This document shows, piece by piece, positions 7,926-20,391 of a stretch of 64,000 bases of DNA. The translations under genes and the position numbers were made by a program. The DNA lies in the NCBI GenBank assembly GCA_021608145.1, contig JAKIHM010000004.1:62001-126000 (forward strand). The letters are read 5' to 3'. Within the stretch, counting starts at the first letter, position 1. Each line of letters opens with the position of its first letter. The notes below the pieces were generated by a model, which was not told where the DNA came from, ran no database searches, and saw only the letters and a program-made list of their open reading frames with translations. This stretch comes from Thermovorax subterraneus (lineage in GTDB: Bacteria; Bacillota; Thermosediminibacteria; Thermosediminibacterales; Thermosediminibacteraceae).

Positions 7926-9357
7926 TTTTCACCACCGCTACAAAACCATTTTTTATTCCAAGGCAAGTTCCACCCGCTTTTAATATTTCACCGATAATCT
8001 CTATATGCTGTTTTTGTATAACTTCGCCGGGACATAAGATGGGAACTCCCGGCGGATATGGAATTATTGCGTCCTTTGCTATTCTTCCCGCAGCATCTTT
8101 AAGTCTTACCTTTTCTTCTGTAGAAAAGTAAGCTTCCTGTGGGCTCATGGCGCTTTCTGGCACATCGGGAGTGAAAATAATTTGCCTTATTTTTTTTCTT
8201 CGAGCACCGAACCGCTTTAAAGCAGAGATCAAACTTACCACGTCTGATGAGGTGTTTCCTCCAGTCAAAATGAAGTATACATTGCAATAATCGGCGTATT
8301 CGGCGTATATTTTGAACCTGGTCCTTAAAATTTTTTCCACGAAAAAACCCGTATAGCCGGCGCAAGAGACATTAACCATGAGCCGGGAAAGATCTACATC
8401 ATGAATACCGCCCAGCCCTTTTACTTCCCTGCCCACGCAGTAAAACGGAGTCTCATTGTTTATCTTCTTCCTCGCCTTTTCCGCAAGGTACAGCCCTTTT
8501 TCCACCCATCTTTCTCCCATCCTTTCCATCACGGCTCTTGTCAAATCCAGGGAAGCCATCAGGATATACGAAGGGCTGGTAGTTGTAATCAGCGATAGGT
8601 AAGACCTGATACGTTCTTCCGCAAGTTTTTCGCCCTTCAAATGGAGCCAGGCACTTTGGGTTAGGGAGCACAGCGTCTTGTGGGGGCTTTGTACCCATGC
8701 ATCCACATCGTGTTCTCCAGCAGTAGAGGGCAACTGGTCGCTGAAGGCAAGGTGAGCACCGTGCGCTTCATCCACTAGAATTTTCATCCCTAAAAGTCTT
8801 GCTTTTTTTATTATTTTTGGAAGGTTGGGACAGAATCCCTGGTAATTTGGATTTGTCAAAAAAACTGCCTTGGCATCGGCGTTAATCTCGAAATTTTTTT
8901 GCCACTCTAAATCGGGTACTCCGACTGCTACGCCTAAATCTTCATTCACCTCTGGTCTCAAGTATACAGGCTTTGCCCCTGAAAGAATAATCCCCATCAA
9001 TGCGGATTTATGGCTGTCTCGGGGCAACAGGACCTTATCTCCTTTTTTTAAAGCAGCTCCTATCATTGCCATGATCCCTGACGATGCACCGTTCACGAGG
9101 AAAAAAGATTTTTCTGCCCCGTACAGGCTTGAAAGTAACTCCTGGGACTTTTTTATCACCCCTAAAGGCTCGTGATAGTTGTCCATCCCCGGAATTTCCG
9201 TCACATCCCAGAGAAACAAATTCTCCTTCATCAAATTCTCAAAATACCCGGGCAAGCCTTTTCCGCCCTTGTGGCCGGGCACGTGAAATCGAATACCGTC
9301 TTTTTCAGAATAAGATATTAACTTTTCCAAAATAGGCGCTGAAAGTTTTTTTCTCAT
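7918..9357 (-). CDS. Orn/Lys/Arg decarboxylase family protein (YaaO type)
   Basis: A 479-aa PLP enzyme of the group III Orn/Lys/Arg decarboxylase family. The PLP lysine is in VQSPHKTLCSLTQ, preceded by VDEAHGAH, with FHVPGHKGG at the N-terminus. The substrate cannot be told from sequence; B. subtilis YaaO sits at the same place and its paralog SpeA decarboxylates arginine. The start at 9357 (MRKKLSAP) has AAAGGAAG upstream and fits the family; a 13-residue longer form from 9396 lacks a ribosome site and would overlap the probable -10. Confidence 0.92.
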   Translation of the reverse strand: MRKKLSAPILEKLISYSEKDGIRFHVPGHKGGKGLPGYFENLMKENLFLWDVTEIPGMDNYHEPLGVIKKSQELLSSLYGAEKSFFLVNGASSGIMAMIGAALKKGDKVLLPRDSHKSALMGIILSGAKPVYLRPEVNEDLGVAVGVPDLEWQKNFEINADAKAVFLTNPNYQGFCPNLPKIIKKARLLGMKILVDEAHGAHLAFSDQLPSTAGEHDVDAWVQSPHKTLCSLTQSAWLHLKGEKLAEERIRSYLSLITTTSPSYILMASLDLTRAVMERMGERWVEKGLYLAEKARKKINNETPFYCVGREVKGLGGIHDVDLSRLMVNVSCAGYTGFFVEKILRTRFKIYAEYADYCNVYFILTGGNTSSDVVSLISALKRFGARRKKIRQIIFTPDVPESAMSPQEAYFSTEEKVRLKDAAGRIAKDAIIPYPPGVPILCPGEVIQKQHIEIIGEILKAGGTCLGIKNGFVAVVKNG

Positions 9358-9386
9358 GGCTTCCTTTTCTAAATTCTTTTTAGAAT

Positions 9387-9414
9387 ATAATACCATAAAT
9401 TTTTGATTCTGTAA
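9387..9414 (-). promoter_or_regulatory. Probable sigma-A promoter of the decarboxylase-tmk-ricT operon
   Basis: On - , TTACAG (9409-9414) and TATTAT (9387-9392) are 16 bp apart. Transcription would begin near 9378, just before the chosen ATG at 9357. Confidence 0.4.
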
Positions 9415-9449
9415 CGGGAAACCATAATATAAGAGGTGATTTTTATATA

Positions 9450-9698
9450 ATGGAAATGGAATATAACTGCCCTTTGTGCAACGGCCTTATCACAATCAGT
9501 GAAAGATGCCCTGAATGCGGAGGCCTCATGGAAGACTGGGGAAGGGTCCAGGATTACCTAGACCCCTATCAACCTTACCTAGACATAAGTATCACGGCCC
9601 CCGAAAAGCGTGATGAAAAAAAGTGCGTTCACCTGTATCTATGCCCTCGGTGTGGCCGTGATACCAGGATTACCGTAAACCAGATACTAGGTCCCTAG
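9450..9698 (+). CDS. Small zinc-ribbon protein of unknown function
   Basis: An 82-aa protein with two CxxC zinc knuckles near the N-terminus (CPLCNG and CPECGG) and one CPRCGR near the C-terminus, plus a lone Cys between them. It lacks membrane segments. AAGAGGTGAT lies 9 bases before the ATG, so it is well translated. It is the only + gene between 3.1 and 18.9 kb, and its stop (TAG) interlocks with the gyrA stop on the other strand through CTAG. I do not recognise a function; a nucleic-acid or protein-binding adaptor is a guess. Confidence 0.8.
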   Translation: MEMEYNCPLCNGLITISERCPECGGLMEDWGRVQDYLDPYQPYLDISITAPEKRDEKKCVHLYLCPRCGRDTRITVNQILGP

Positions 9699-12127
9699 TC
9701 CTCCTCGCTTTCCCTTATTACCGCCACTGCCGATATCATATCGTCGTTTTCCAGCTTCATAAGGGTTACTCCGCGGGTATTTCGGCCCATTCTAGAAATC
9801 CCCGAAACTTCTAGTCTTATCATCATACCGGAAGCGGTGCATAAAATTACTTCATCTTTTTCCGAAACCACCCTGAGCCCTACGAGCTTTCCTGTAGCAT
9901 TACTTATCTTCTGAGTGATAATTCCCTTTCCTCCCCGTGACTGCAGCCTGTACTCTTCGATTGGAGTTCTCTTACCGTACCCCTTTTCTGTTATCACCAA
10001 AACTTCATCGCCCAAAGACGTCACATCCATCGAGGCTACTTCGTCGCCTTCTTCCAGGGTTATGGCTTTTACTCCGCGAGCCGTCCGACCCGTGGGGCTC
10101 ACATCGCTCACCGAAAACCTTATGCTCATTCCGAGAGCAGTTCCCAGCACCAATTCGTCTTTTTCGCCCACCAGCTTGACTCCAATGAGCTCGTCCCCGG
10201 GATTCAAAGTAATGGCTATTATACCGGATTTGCGGGTATTTTCGTATTCTGAGAGAAGGGTCTTTTTTACCATCCCCTCGCGGGTGACCATGATTAAATA
10301 TTTGTCCTGGGAGAAATCTTTTATCGGAATTACTGCGTTTACCTTTTCCTGACTTTTTAACGGCAAAAGGTTTACGATAGCAGAACCCTTAGCCGTGCGC
10401 CCTGCTTCGGGTATCTCGTGGGCTTTCAAGCGGTATACGTTGCCGTAATTTGTGAAGAATAGAACAACATGGTGCGTAGTAGCTACAAAGATCCTGTCTA
10501 CGAAGTCCTCTTCCCTGGTAGTTATTCCGTTTACACCCTTCCCGCCACGCCTCTGGCTTTTATACGACGAAAGGGGCATTCTTTTTATATACCCGAAGTG
10601 GGTCATCGTGATAACTATGTCTTCTTCGGGTATCAAATCTTCATCATCAAAATCCTTTGATTCCGCAACAATCCTGGTTCTCCTCTCATCGCCGAAGCGC
10701 TCTTTTATCTTTATAAGCTCCTCTTTGATTATACCTAAGACAATTTTGTCGTCTCCTAAAACTTTCTTGTAGTATTCTATTTTCCCTAAAAGTTCCTTAT
10801 ATTCTTCTTCTATCTTTTGCCGCTCCAGGGCAGTAAGCCTCTGGAGTCTCATATCTAAAATGACCTGAGCCTGTTTTTCGGTAAGGCCAAATTTTTTCAT
10901 CAGCCCTTCCTTCGCAGCAGGCACGTCCTTTGACTTTCTTATGAGCGCTATCACTTCATCCAGGTGATTGAGGGCTATCTTTAGCCCTTCCAGGATGTGC
11001 ACCCTTTCCTCAGCCCGGGCAAGTTCAAATTTGGTCCTCCTTATCACCACATCCTTCTGGTGTTCCAGGTAATAATATATCAAATCCCTCAAAGTGAGCA
11101 CCTGAGGTCTATTATCCACAAGAGCTAGCATTATAGCACCGAATGTAACCTGCATCTGGGTATGCTTGAAGAGCTGGTTTAGTATGACTCGGGCGTTAGC
11201 ATCTCTTTTTATTTCTATCACAATCCTTATGCCGTTCCTATCGCTCTCGTCCCGCAGGTCCGTTATACCCTCGAGATGTTTTTCCCTGACAAGCTCCGCG
11301 ATTTTCTCTATCAGGCGGGCTTTGTTTACCATGTACGGAATTTCGGTTACCACTATCCTCTGTTTTCCGCCTTCCATCGGCTCTATAGCTGCTTTTGCCC
11401 TAATTACTATGGAGCCCCGCCCCGTCGAGTACATTTCCTTAATGCCGTCCCTTCCCAAAATGATGCCGCCCGTTGGGAAGTCCGGCCCCTTTATAGCAGC
11501 CATGAGCTCAAGCGACGTGACGTCAGGGTTTTCTATCATCATTATTACCCCATCTATTACCTCCGAAAGGTTATGGGGAGGTATGTTGGTGGCCATACCC
11601 ACCGCTATGCCGGAAGAGCCGTTCACCAAAAGGTTTGGAAAGCGGGATGGCAACACCGCCGGTTCTTTTAGTGTGTCGTCGAAATTAGGTACAAAATCAA
11701 CTGTATCTTTGTCAAGGTCTGCCAGCATCTCTAAAGCTATTCTCGATAACCTAGCTTCGGTATACCTCATAGCCGCAGGTGGGTCACCGTCTATGGAGCC
11801 GAAGTTCCCATGCCCATCGACTAGTGGATAACGAATGGAAAAATCCTGCGCCAATCTCACCATTGCTTCGTATATAGCCGCATCGCCGTGAGGATGGTAT
11901 TTCCCCATTACATCCCCTACGATAGTAGCGGATTTTCTGTGGGGTTTATCGGGGGTTAGATTGAGCTCTCCCATTGCGTAAAGTATCCTTCGGTGGATGG
12001 GTTTTAAACCATCTCTCACGTCGGGCAGAGCCCTGCCTACTATGACGCTCATGGCATAATCGATATAGGATTTTTTCATTTCATCCTCAATAGCAACAGG
12101 TAGCACCTTATTCGCCAATTCAGACAT
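9695..12127 (-). CDS. gyrA: DNA gyrase subunit A
   Basis: An 810-aa type IIA topoisomerase subunit that cuts and rejoins DNA for negative supercoiling. The catalytic tyrosine is Y122 in AMRYTEARL. The C-terminal beta-pinwheel starts with the GyrA box QRRGGKG, which distinguishes it from ParC. Length is typical. It follows gyrB by 14 bp. Confidence 0.98.
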   Translation of the reverse strand: MSELANKVLPVAIEDEMKKSYIDYAMSVIVGRALPDVRDGLKPIHRRILYAMGELNLTPDKPHRKSATIVGDVMGKYHPHGDAAIYEAMVRLAQDFSIRYPLVDGHGNFGSIDGDPPAAMRYTEARLSRIALEMLADLDKDTVDFVPNFDDTLKEPAVLPSRFPNLLVNGSSGIAVGMATNIPPHNLSEVIDGVIMMIENPDVTSLELMAAIKGPDFPTGGIILGRDGIKEMYSTGRGSIVIRAKAAIEPMEGGKQRIVVTEIPYMVNKARLIEKIAELVREKHLEGITDLRDESDRNGIRIVIEIKRDANARVILNQLFKHTQMQVTFGAIMLALVDNRPQVLTLRDLIYYYLEHQKDVVIRRTKFELARAEERVHILEGLKIALNHLDEVIALIRKSKDVPAAKEGLMKKFGLTEKQAQVILDMRLQRLTALERQKIEEEYKELLGKIEYYKKVLGDDKIVLGIIKEELIKIKERFGDERRTRIVAESKDFDDEDLIPEEDIVITMTHFGYIKRMPLSSYKSQRRGGKGVNGITTREEDFVDRIFVATTHHVVLFFTNYGNVYRLKAHEIPEAGRTAKGSAIVNLLPLKSQEKVNAVIPIKDFSQDKYLIMVTREGMVKKTLLSEYENTRKSGIIAITLNPGDELIGVKLVGEKDELVLGTALGMSIRFSVSDVSPTGRTARGVKAITLEEGDEVASMDVTSLGDEVLVITEKGYGKRTPIEEYRLQSRGGKGIITQKISNATGKLVGLRVVSEKDEVILCTASGMMIRLEVSGISRMGRNTRGVTLMKLENDDMISAVAVIRESEED

Positions 12128-12141
12128 CTACAAAACCTCCG

Positions 12142-14326
<2,185 letters not shown>

Positions 14327-14799
14327 GAATTTCACCTCTTTTCATTTTAAACTCCAAGTCCTTTATGCAAAGTTCTATAAATTTATTCCGAAGTTTTTCA
14401 TCCTGTATGCCCGCTGCAATATTATAAAACATCTGCTTTTTTTTGTCAGGTATATCTATCTTAACGTCATTAGTAGAATTCTTTTCGCTATCGCTTTTTG
14501 ACTTATTTTCAGAAAATGGAACTATCTGAAATCTTATGTCTCTTACTAAAGGAGTTGCTAAAAAAGAATTTATTTTTTCTATGATTTCAGTTTTAAAAAA
14601 CAAAAGTTGATGTGCCCAGGCGGAATTCTTTACGCCTATAAATAGGGTGTCTCCTCGAAAAAAAATAGGTTTTGAAACTTTCGATATTTTTTCGCCCACT
14701 ATATCTTCATACCTCACGAATATCATGGCCTCGTTCAGTTTCCGTTCCATACCGCCCTTTTTCAATACGTTCCACAGTATGTTTTTTATATTATCCACA

Positions 14800-15921
14800 C
14801 TAAGACCACCATCCCAAGGTGCCTGCCTCAATTCTGAACACCGAAGCCTTTTTTAAGATATCATCCGGAATAGCAGAAAGGTCGGAGGTAGTGACAAATA
14901 CCTGCCATTCTTTATCCTCTTCTAAAATCCACTTCCTGCGGTTTTTATCAAGTTCCGAAAGCGCATCGTCCAAAAGGAGTATTGGCGAAATACCAGTAAC
15001 CTCAAAAAACATGCGCATTTCTGCAAATTTTATACTAAGACACAGCGTCCTTTGTTCTCCCTGTGAACCGAAATATCTCAAATCTCTGCCACCCAACAAA
15101 AATTGTAAATCATCCCTGTGGGGACCGACTTGGGTAAAACCACTTTCTAAGTCATGAGGCAATGATTTTCTCAAGGCTAAGGCATAAGCTTCGCGGAAAG
15201 AATCCGGTAAAATTTTTTCCGTAAAACAAGTGTTTTCGTACTTTAGTTCGAGCTGTCGTTCATCCCGGGAAAAATAAAGATAATATTTTTTAACCCAGGG
15301 ATATAGTTTTTCTAAAAAAGCCATCCTGGTTTTTAATATTGCAGTGCCCAATTCGGAAAGCTGTTCATCCCAGACCTCCAAAGCCGAGATTAGAGTCCTA
15401 TTGTGCTTTAATTGCTTTAAAAGGATATTTCTCTGGAAAAGCACACGGTTATATTCTGCAAGGTATCGCCCGTATTTGGGCCTCAAGCGGCTTATTATAA
15501 GGTCGAGAAACCTTCTTCTTTCTGCCGGTTTGCCCTTTACCAAGCTGAGGTCGTCGGGAGAAAAAAATACGGCGTGGATTTGCCAAAAAAGTTCTGAAAA
15601 ACGCTTTTTTTCAACGCCGCATTCCCGAACTTTTTTCTTCTCGCCTGAATTCAACCATATTTCCCTGTCTATCGAGCCAGAAGAAGTGGAAAAAACTCCT
15701 TTTAAATAGGCCTTTCTTTCTTCAAGGAAAATGAGGTGCTGCTCCTTGTTCGTCCTTACGGGCTTCAAATTGCAAAGAAAATATATGGCTTCCAAAAGGT
15801 TGGTCTTCCCCTGCGCATTATCCCCGAAAAAGATGTTTAAGCCTTTTGAAAAGTCCGCTTCGAGCTCTTTAAAATTTCGAAAGTTAAATAGCCTAATTTT
15901 CTCAAGATGCAAATTATTCAC
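14800..15921 (-). CDS. recF: DNA replication/repair protein RecF
   Basis: A 373-aa SMC-like ATPase for RecA loading at gaps. Walker A is GDNAQGKTNLLEA (about 33-45), the ABC signature region is FGSQGEQRTLCLSIKFAE, and Walker B is ILLLDDALSELD. Length is typical. It overlaps the upstream yaaA gene by 8 bases. Confidence 0.97.
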   Translation of the reverse strand: MNNLHLEKIRLFNFRNFKELEADFSKGLNIFFGDNAQGKTNLLEAIYFLCNLKPVRTNKEQHLIFLEERKAYLKGVFSTSSGSIDREIWLNSGEKKKVRECGVEKKRFSELFWQIHAVFFSPDDLSLVKGKPAERRRFLDLIISRLRPKYGRYLAEYNRVLFQRNILLKQLKHNRTLISALEVWDEQLSELGTAILKTRMAFLEKLYPWVKKYYLYFSRDERQLELKYENTCFTEKILPDSFREAYALALRKSLPHDLESGFTQVGPHRDDLQFLLGGRDLRYFGSQGEQRTLCLSIKFAEMRMFFEVTGISPILLLDDALSELDKNRRKWILEEDKEWQVFVTTSDLSAIPDDILKKASVFRIEAGTLGWWS

Positions 15922-16132
15922 TCCCGCCCTTTACAAGAAAGGTCTGGCCTTGAAACTCCACTACATCTCCCGGATAAAGTTTTCTGGACCTTTTCGTCTC
16001 AACCTGTCCGTTCACTTTAACAAGGCCCTGCTTTATCATAAGCTTTGCCTGCCCCCCCGTCAAAACGACCCCTGACCATTTCAAAAACTGGTCAAGGTTT
16101 ATTGTTTCAGTTCTTATGGGGACCTCCTTCAC
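15914..16132 (-). CDS. yaaA: S4-domain RNA-binding protein YaaA (RlbA)
   Basis: A 72-aa protein made of one S4 RNA-binding domain (LDQFLKWSGVVLTGGQAKLMIKQGLVKVNG). In Firmicutes it lies between dnaN and recF and has been linked to ribosome assembly; that role is family knowledge and not visible here. It starts on the last base of dnaN and overlaps recF. Confidence 0.93.
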   Translation of the reverse strand: MKEVPIRTETINLDQFLKWSGVVLTGGQAKLMIKQGLVKVNGQVETKRSRKLYPGDVVEFQGQTFLVKGGSE

Positions 16133-17238
16133 TAACCATCACTCCTTAGCCTTACGGGCAGGATGAAATTTACGTGATTTTCAACACCTAGAGGCCTTAT
16201 AACACAGGGCCCCACTTCTCCGGCGAACTTCATCTCTACTTCGGGTTTTTCAACAGACCTTAGAGCCTCGATAAAGAAGCGGGCGTTAAAAGCTACGAGA
16301 AGCTCCTCGCCTGATGTATCACAGTCGACTTTTTCGTAAACACTGCCTATTTCCGACTCGGTGCTTATTTTTATAGAGTTGCTTTGTATGTTAAATTTTA
16401 TAAGATTGTTTTTACTGCCTTCCCTTGCAACAACAAAAGCCCGCTCGATACTAGAAAGCAACAAATCGGTGTTCGCCACCGCTGTAACCTTTGGTTCAAT
16501 TTCTACCACCTGTTCGTAATCTATAAATTTTCCCTCCAGAAGCCTGCTGGATATGGACATATTTTCTGTGTAAAATACTACCCTGTTGCCTCCGGTATGT
16601 ATCTCAATAAAATCTTCTCCCCCTGAAATTGCCCTAGTAAGTTCCAGAAGCGCCCTTCCTGGAACAATTATACTGAATTCAGTTCCCTCTATTTCTTCCC
16701 AACGCCAAGCTATCCTAAAGCCATCTAGAGCAACCACGTGAAATTTGCCATTTTTTAACTCTAAAAGTTCGCCAGTCAATACCGGCCTTGCTATTGAATC
16801 TTCAGCCCTTGCATATATCGTCTGCTTTACCATATTTTTAAAGACTTCCTTTTGAAGTTTGATCAAGGGGTTAGTCTGATTAGGAACTGCTTCTGGAAAA
16901 TCGTCGCTTTCTAAGGCTGGCATGGTGAGGTAAAAATCTCCCGACTCGACGCGGACTTGCCCTCCGTCGCGCTTAAATAAAACCTGGCCTTTGGGCAATT
17001 TCCTGAGGATTTCAGAGAGGGCCTTAGTAGATATTACTATATCTCCCTCTTCCATAATTTGCGCAGGCACTCTGTATTCTATACCCATCTCTAGGTCGGT
17101 AGCAGAAAGTTCAAGTGTACTTCCATAAGCTGAGAATTTGATGCCGGCTAGGATAGGAATTGTGGTTTTTCCGGCAGTAAACCTCTCCGCAAGCAAAATA
17201 CCTGCGAGCAAATCGTCCTTATCTATCAAAAATTCCAT
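16132..17238 (-). CDS. dnaN: DNA polymerase III beta sliding clamp DnaN
   Basis: A 368-aa protein with three clamp folds, of normal length, ending FILPVRLRSDG. It encircles DNA and tethers the replicative polymerase. It follows dnaA across the 246-bp oriC spacer. AGGAGGTC-type ribosome site: AATGGAGGTC before the ATG. Confidence 0.97.
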   Translation of the reverse strand: MEFLIDKDDLLAGILLAERFTAGKTTIPILAGIKFSAYGSTLELSATDLEMGIEYRVPAQIMEEGDIVISTKALSEILRKLPKGQVLFKRDGGQVRVESGDFYLTMPALESDDFPEAVPNQTNPLIKLQKEVFKNMVKQTIYARAEDSIARPVLTGELLELKNGKFHVVALDGFRIAWRWEEIEGTEFSIIVPGRALLELTRAISGGEDFIEIHTGGNRVVFYTENMSISSRLLEGKFIDYEQVVEIEPKVTAVANTDLLLSSIERAFVVAREGSKNNLIKFNIQSNSIKISTESEIGSVYEKVDCDTSGEELLVAFNARFFIEALRSVEKPEVEMKFAGEVGPCVIRPLGVENHVNFILPVRLRSDG

Positions 17239-17484
17239 TTCTAAAGACCTCCATTATGAAAAATCTACAAGGGCTTGGTGTACAGAATTAGCAGTAGTAG
17301 TAGTACGCCTTGTGGATATGTGGATAAATAATGTGAATAATTCTACTTGTAGTTTTTTTAATGTGGATAACCTGTTGGAAATGGTGGTTATTTTGTCCAC
17401 TTAGTGCACATAATAAAATTGTGCTAGTAATTTATCCACACATTTCCACATGTTATCAATATAATATCAATAAATTTTTCCACA
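17239..17484. other. oriC: Chromosomal replication origin oriC (dnaA-dnaN spacer)
   Basis: Perfect DnaA boxes (TTATCCACA or complement) lie at 17319-17327, 17362-17370 and 17432-17440. One-mismatch boxes are at 17311-17319, 17332-17340 and 17476-17484, with a weaker one at 17442-17450. Next to the left-most pair is a short GC stretch and then TAG repeats (17289-17306), which fits the DnaA-box/GC/DnaA-trio unwinding module of B. subtilis in the same orientation. An AT-rich stretch occupies 17458-17479. The direction of genes switches here. The dnaA-rpmH spacer holds no clear boxes, so the origin looks one-part. Confidence 0.85.
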
Positions 17485-18834
17485 TCATCCGCTTAAGATT
17501 TTCTTTTTTAGGTTTTCTATTAGCGATGCAAACTGAGGGTCTTTCTGGATGTCTTTCGATATTTTTTCACAGGCGTGTATTACTGTTGTGTGGTCTCTTC
17601 CGCCAAATTCTTCTCCTATTTTCGGGAGCGAAAAATCGGTCAATTCCCGGCACAAGAACATTGCTACCTGTCTTGCATAGGCAATTTCCTTAGTCCTCTT
17701 TTTTGATTTGAAGTCCTCGATTTTAACAGAAAAGTAGTTACCCACAACTTGTAGTATATCCAATACCGAAACCGTTTTAGGCTTGCTGTTGGGCAAAATG
17801 TCTTTTAATACGTGTTCGGCCAGCGCAAGGTCTATGGGTTTGTTGGTAAGAGAAGAAAAGGCAACTATGCGAATCAATGCGCCTTCTAATTCTCTAATAT
17901 TGGTTTCAATTTTAGTAGCAATAAAATTGATTACTTCATCTGGGACTATAAGATTTTCCATCATAGCTTTTTTTCTGAGAATGGCGATCCTAGTCTCGAA
18001 GTCTGGAGGCTGAATATCAGTTATAAGTCCCCATTCGAATCGAGAGCGGAGTCGTTCTTCCAAAGTTGGAATCTCTTTCGGAGGTCGGTCGCTAGATATT
18101 ATTATCTGTTTATTTGCCTCGTATAGAGCGTTAAATGTGTGGAAAAATTCCTCTTGAGTCCTTTCTTTGCCAGCTATGAATTGAATATCGTCTATCAAGA
18201 GCACGTCGATATTCCTGTATTTGTTTCTGAATTCCACATTTTTATCATCGCGGATGGAGTTAATAAGTTCATTAGTAAACTTTTCCGATGATACGTACAT
18301 AACTTTGCTAGAGGGATTGTGCTCCAAAATATAATGGCCTATGGCGTGCATGAGGTGGGTTTTACCGAGACCTACTCCTCCGTATATAAAAAGTGGATTA
18401 TATGCTTTCGCTGGAGCTTGGGCTACAGCCAAAGAAGCGGCGTGGGCAAAACGGTTGCTGTTTCCAACGACGAAAGTGTCGAAAGTGTACTTGGAATTCA
18501 GGTTACAATGGATTTCTTCATTATAACTCTTTGTATCTTTTTCTATAGCGTCAACAGTAGAGGCCTGCTCGGAGCCAGAGGAAGTATCGATTTTAAAGAA
18601 AATACTGACATTACGGTTTAAGATTGAGCTTAATATGTCCTTAAGGAGGTTTGAGTACCTTTTCTCGAGGATTTCCTTAAGAAAATCGTTGGGGACCTCT
18701 ACTATGGCGATGTCGTCTTCAATTCCAAGGAGCTTCGTAGGTTTCAAGAAGGTATTGAATGAAACGTCGTTATTAAGTTCGCTGCTAAGGACCTTAAGTA
18801 CCTGCTGCCAAAGGTCGGGAAGGTTGTGGGTCAT
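17485..18834 (-). CDS. dnaA: Chromosomal replication initiator DnaA
   Basis: A 449-aa AAA+ initiator. Domain I (1-80) and a short linker precede the ATPase, with Walker A GGVGLGKT at 152-159 and Walker [11 protein letters not shown]. The C-terminal HTH carries the DnaA signature [22 protein letters not shown] is 7 bases upstream of the ATG at 18834. It begins the dnaA-dnaN-yaaA-recF operon. Confidence 0.98.
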   Translation of the reverse strand: MTHNLPDLWQQVLKVLSSELNNDVSFNTFLKPTKLLGIEDDIAIVEVPNDFLKEILEKRYSNLLKDILSSILNRNVSIFFKIDTSSGSEQASTVDAIEKDTKSYNEEIHCNLNSKYTFDTFVVGNSNRFAHAASLAVAQAPAKAYNPLFIYGGVGLGKTHLMHAIGHYILEHNPSSKVMYVSSEKFTNELINSIRDDKNVEFRNKYRNIDVLLIDDIQFIAGKERTQEEFFHTFNALYEANKQIIISSDRPPKEIPTLEERLRSRFEWGLITDIQPPDFETRIAILRKKAMMENLIVPDEVINFIATKIETNIRELEGALIRIVAFSSLTNKPIDLALAEHVLKDILPNSKPKTVSVLDILQVVGNYFSVKIEDFKSKKRTKEIAYARQVAMFLCRELTDFSLPKIGEEFGGRDHTTVIHACEKISKDIQKDPQFASLIENLKKKILSG

Positions 18835-18877
18835 ATAAAAACCTCCTCAAAAGAAAAAAGAACTAGAAGCTAATAAA

Positions 18878-18906
18878 ATGATAACAAAATACGACATTAC
18901 ATTCAA
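18878..18906 (-). promoter_or_regulatory. dnaA promoter
   Basis: On - , TTGAAT (18901-18906) and TATCAT (18878-18883) are separated by 17 bp. Transcription would start about 35 bases before the dnaA ATG. Confidence 0.55.
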
Positions 18907-18922
18907 TAAGAAACATATTTTC

Positions 18923-18952
18923 TTGACAATTATTAATATTATCGGCTATAAT
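18923..18952 (+). promoter_or_regulatory. rpmH promoter
   Basis: TTGACA (18923-18928) and TATAAT (18947-18952), both consensus, are 18 bp apart. This is probably the main promoter of the rpmH-rnpA-yidD-yidC-jag run. Confidence 0.8.
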
Positions 18953-18984
18953 CTACTTAGTTTTCAGCCTGAGGGGGTGAAGTG

Positions 18985-19119
18985 ATGAAACAGACGTACC
19001 AGCCAAATAGAAGGCACAGGAAAAAAGTTCACGGTTTTAGAAAGAGGATGAGCACAAAGAGCGGAAGGAACGTTATAAAAAGAAGAAGGTTAAAAGGAAG
19101 GAAGAGGTTAACAGCTTAA
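18985..19119 (+). CDS. rpmH: Ribosomal protein L34
   Basis: A 44-aa, highly basic protein with the L34 pattern [21 protein letters not shown], ending KGRKRLTA. It is part of the 50S subunit. GAGGGGGTGAAGTG precedes the ATG. It heads the + side of the origin, as in most bacteria, with rnpA next. Confidence 0.97.
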   Translation: MKQTYQPNRRHRKKVHGFRKRMSTKSGRNVIKRRRLKGRKRLTA

Positions 19120-19147
19120 GGGCCGCATACAAGAAAAAGCGGCCTTA
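19118..19147 (+). other. Hairpin between rpmH and rnpA
   Basis: GGCCGC (19121-19126) pairs with GCGGCC (19139-19144) right after the rpmH stop and is followed by TTATTA. It is a weak attenuator or processing hairpin that could set a high L34 to RNase P protein ratio. Confidence 0.5.
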
Positions 19148-19174
19148 TTACAGATTTTCGGAGGAAACGGGAAT

Positions 19175-19525
19175 TTGGAAAAGCGCTTAAGATTAACAAA
19201 AAATTTTGAATTTATATCAGTATACAAAAAGGGAAGGCGTGCTGGATGCCATCTTTTTACCATGTACGCAAAAGAAAACGATCTAGAGTATACGAGATTG
19301 GGTGTGTCCGTGAGTAAAAAGATCGGTAAAAGTGTAGTAAGAAACAAGGTAAAAAGGAGGATAAAAGAAGCTTTCAGGACGAGTTACGGTAGTATAAAAA
19401 GGGGTTTCGATGTTGTGATTTCGGTGAAGGAAGATGTAAAAAACGCGGAATACAAAGAAATAAAAAAACAGATGATAGTTTTATTAAAAAAATTAAACCT
19501 CTGGGCTGGGAACGAAAATGATTAA
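19175..19525 (+). CDS. rnpA: Ribonuclease P protein component
   Basis: A 116-aa basic protein with the RNR motif region [20 protein letters not shown] that binds the RNase P RNA. It assists 5' maturation of tRNAs. The TTG start at 19175 has GGAGG 10 bases upstream, and no ATG fits. It overlaps yidD by 8 bases. Confidence 0.95.
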   Translation: MEKRLRLTKNFEFISVYKKGRRAGCHLFTMYAKENDLEYTRLGVSVSKKIGKSVVRNKVKRRIKEAFRTSYGSIKRGFDVVISVKEDVKNAEYKEIKKQMIVLLKKLNLWAGNEND

Positions 19526-19727
19526 AAAAATAGTTATATATTTAATAGTATTTTATCAAAAAACAATATCGCCTTTGAAGCCAAGAAGCTGTAGATTTTA
19601 TCCTTCTTGTTCTGAATACGCGAAGCTTTCTATTGAAAAATACGGAGTGCTGGCGGGAGGAATGAAGGCTTTAAAGCGAATAATTAAATGCCACCCCTTC
19701 CATCCCGGCGGTTACGATCCGGTTTAA
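19518..19727 (+). CDS. yidD: Membrane protein insertion efficiency factor YidD
   Basis: A 69-aa protein with the family core [24 protein letters not shown] and C-terminal [12 protein letters not shown]. It is thought to help YidC-dependent insertion at the inner face of the membrane. It lies directly before yidC. Confidence 0.95.
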   Translation: MIKKIVIYLIVFYQKTISPLKPRSCRFYPSCSEYAKLSIEKYGVLAGGMKALKRIIKCHPFHPGGYDPV

Positions 19728-19760
19728 TAAAGTCATTAATTTAAAAGGGGGAGCGCGTTG

Positions 19761-20390
19761 ATGGAATTTTTGCAAAATATAATGAAACAGATGCTGGATT
19801 TTATATTCGTTTATACAAAGAACTACGGAATTGCAATAATAGTGCTTACAGCTTTGATAAAGCTGATTTTGTTGCCATTTAGCTTTCAGCAATTTAACTC
19901 AATTAAAAAAATGCAGGAAATAGCTCCATTGCAGAAAAAAATTCAGGAAAAGTATAAAAACGATAAAGAAAAACTAAACAAAGAATTGATGAAGCTTTAT
20001 CAGGAACATAAAGTAAATCCGATGGGTGGATGTTTGCCTTTACTCATACAATTTCCGTTTATTATTGCGTTGTTTAGATTATTGCAAACATATAATTTCG
20101 GGAATGCAGGCTTTCTATGGATTAAAAACCTTGGAATGCCTGACTCCACATTTATTTTGCCGATGCTTGCAGGGTTTACAACTTATGTATCTTCAAAAAT
20201 TGGAATGGTACAAACTCCCGACAGCCAGCAGAGTACGATGAATATCGTCATGTCGATTTTCATAGGATGGATGGCGACCAAATTTCCTTCTGGCCTTGCA
20301 TTGTACTGGGTTGTGAGCAATTTGTTGCAGATTTTACAGCAGATGTTGATAATGCGCTCCCCAGCCTCTGCGAAGGAGGAGGCAAAATGA
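19761..20390 (+). CDS. yidC: Membrane protein insertase YidC/SpoIIIJ
   Basis: A 209-aa YidC/Oxa1 insertase with five predicted membrane segments and the conserved GGCLPLLIQFPFIIALFRLL. The short form without a large periplasmic domain is usual in Gram-positives. Unlike Bacillus SpoIIIJ, no lipoprotein signal is seen at the N-terminus. The ATG at 19761, rather than the TTG one codon earlier, fits GGGGGAG spacing. jag follows after one base. Confidence 0.93.
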   Translation: MEFLQNIMKQMLDFIFVYTKNYGIAIIVLTALIKLILLPFSFQQFNSIKKMQEIAPLQKKIQEKYKNDKEKLNKELMKLYQEHKVNPMGGCLPLLIQFPFIIALFRLLQTYNFGNAGFLWIKNLGMPDSTFILPMLAGFTTYVSSKIGMVQTPDSQQSTMNIVMSIFIGWMATKFPSGLALYWVVSNLLQILQQMLIMRSPASAKEEAK

Positions 20391-20391
20391 T

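Noticed and set aside
9270-9290. Second parS in the decarboxylase gene (GGGCACGTGAAATC)
   Set aside because: Only the right half matches; too many mismatches on the left.
11166-11831. A 221-codon open frame on + opposite gyrA
   Set aside because: Shadow of gyrA, with no motif and no ribosome site.
18835-18984. Second oriC part between dnaA and rpmH
   Set aside because: No DnaA box of good quality; the spacer is explained by two divergent promoters.
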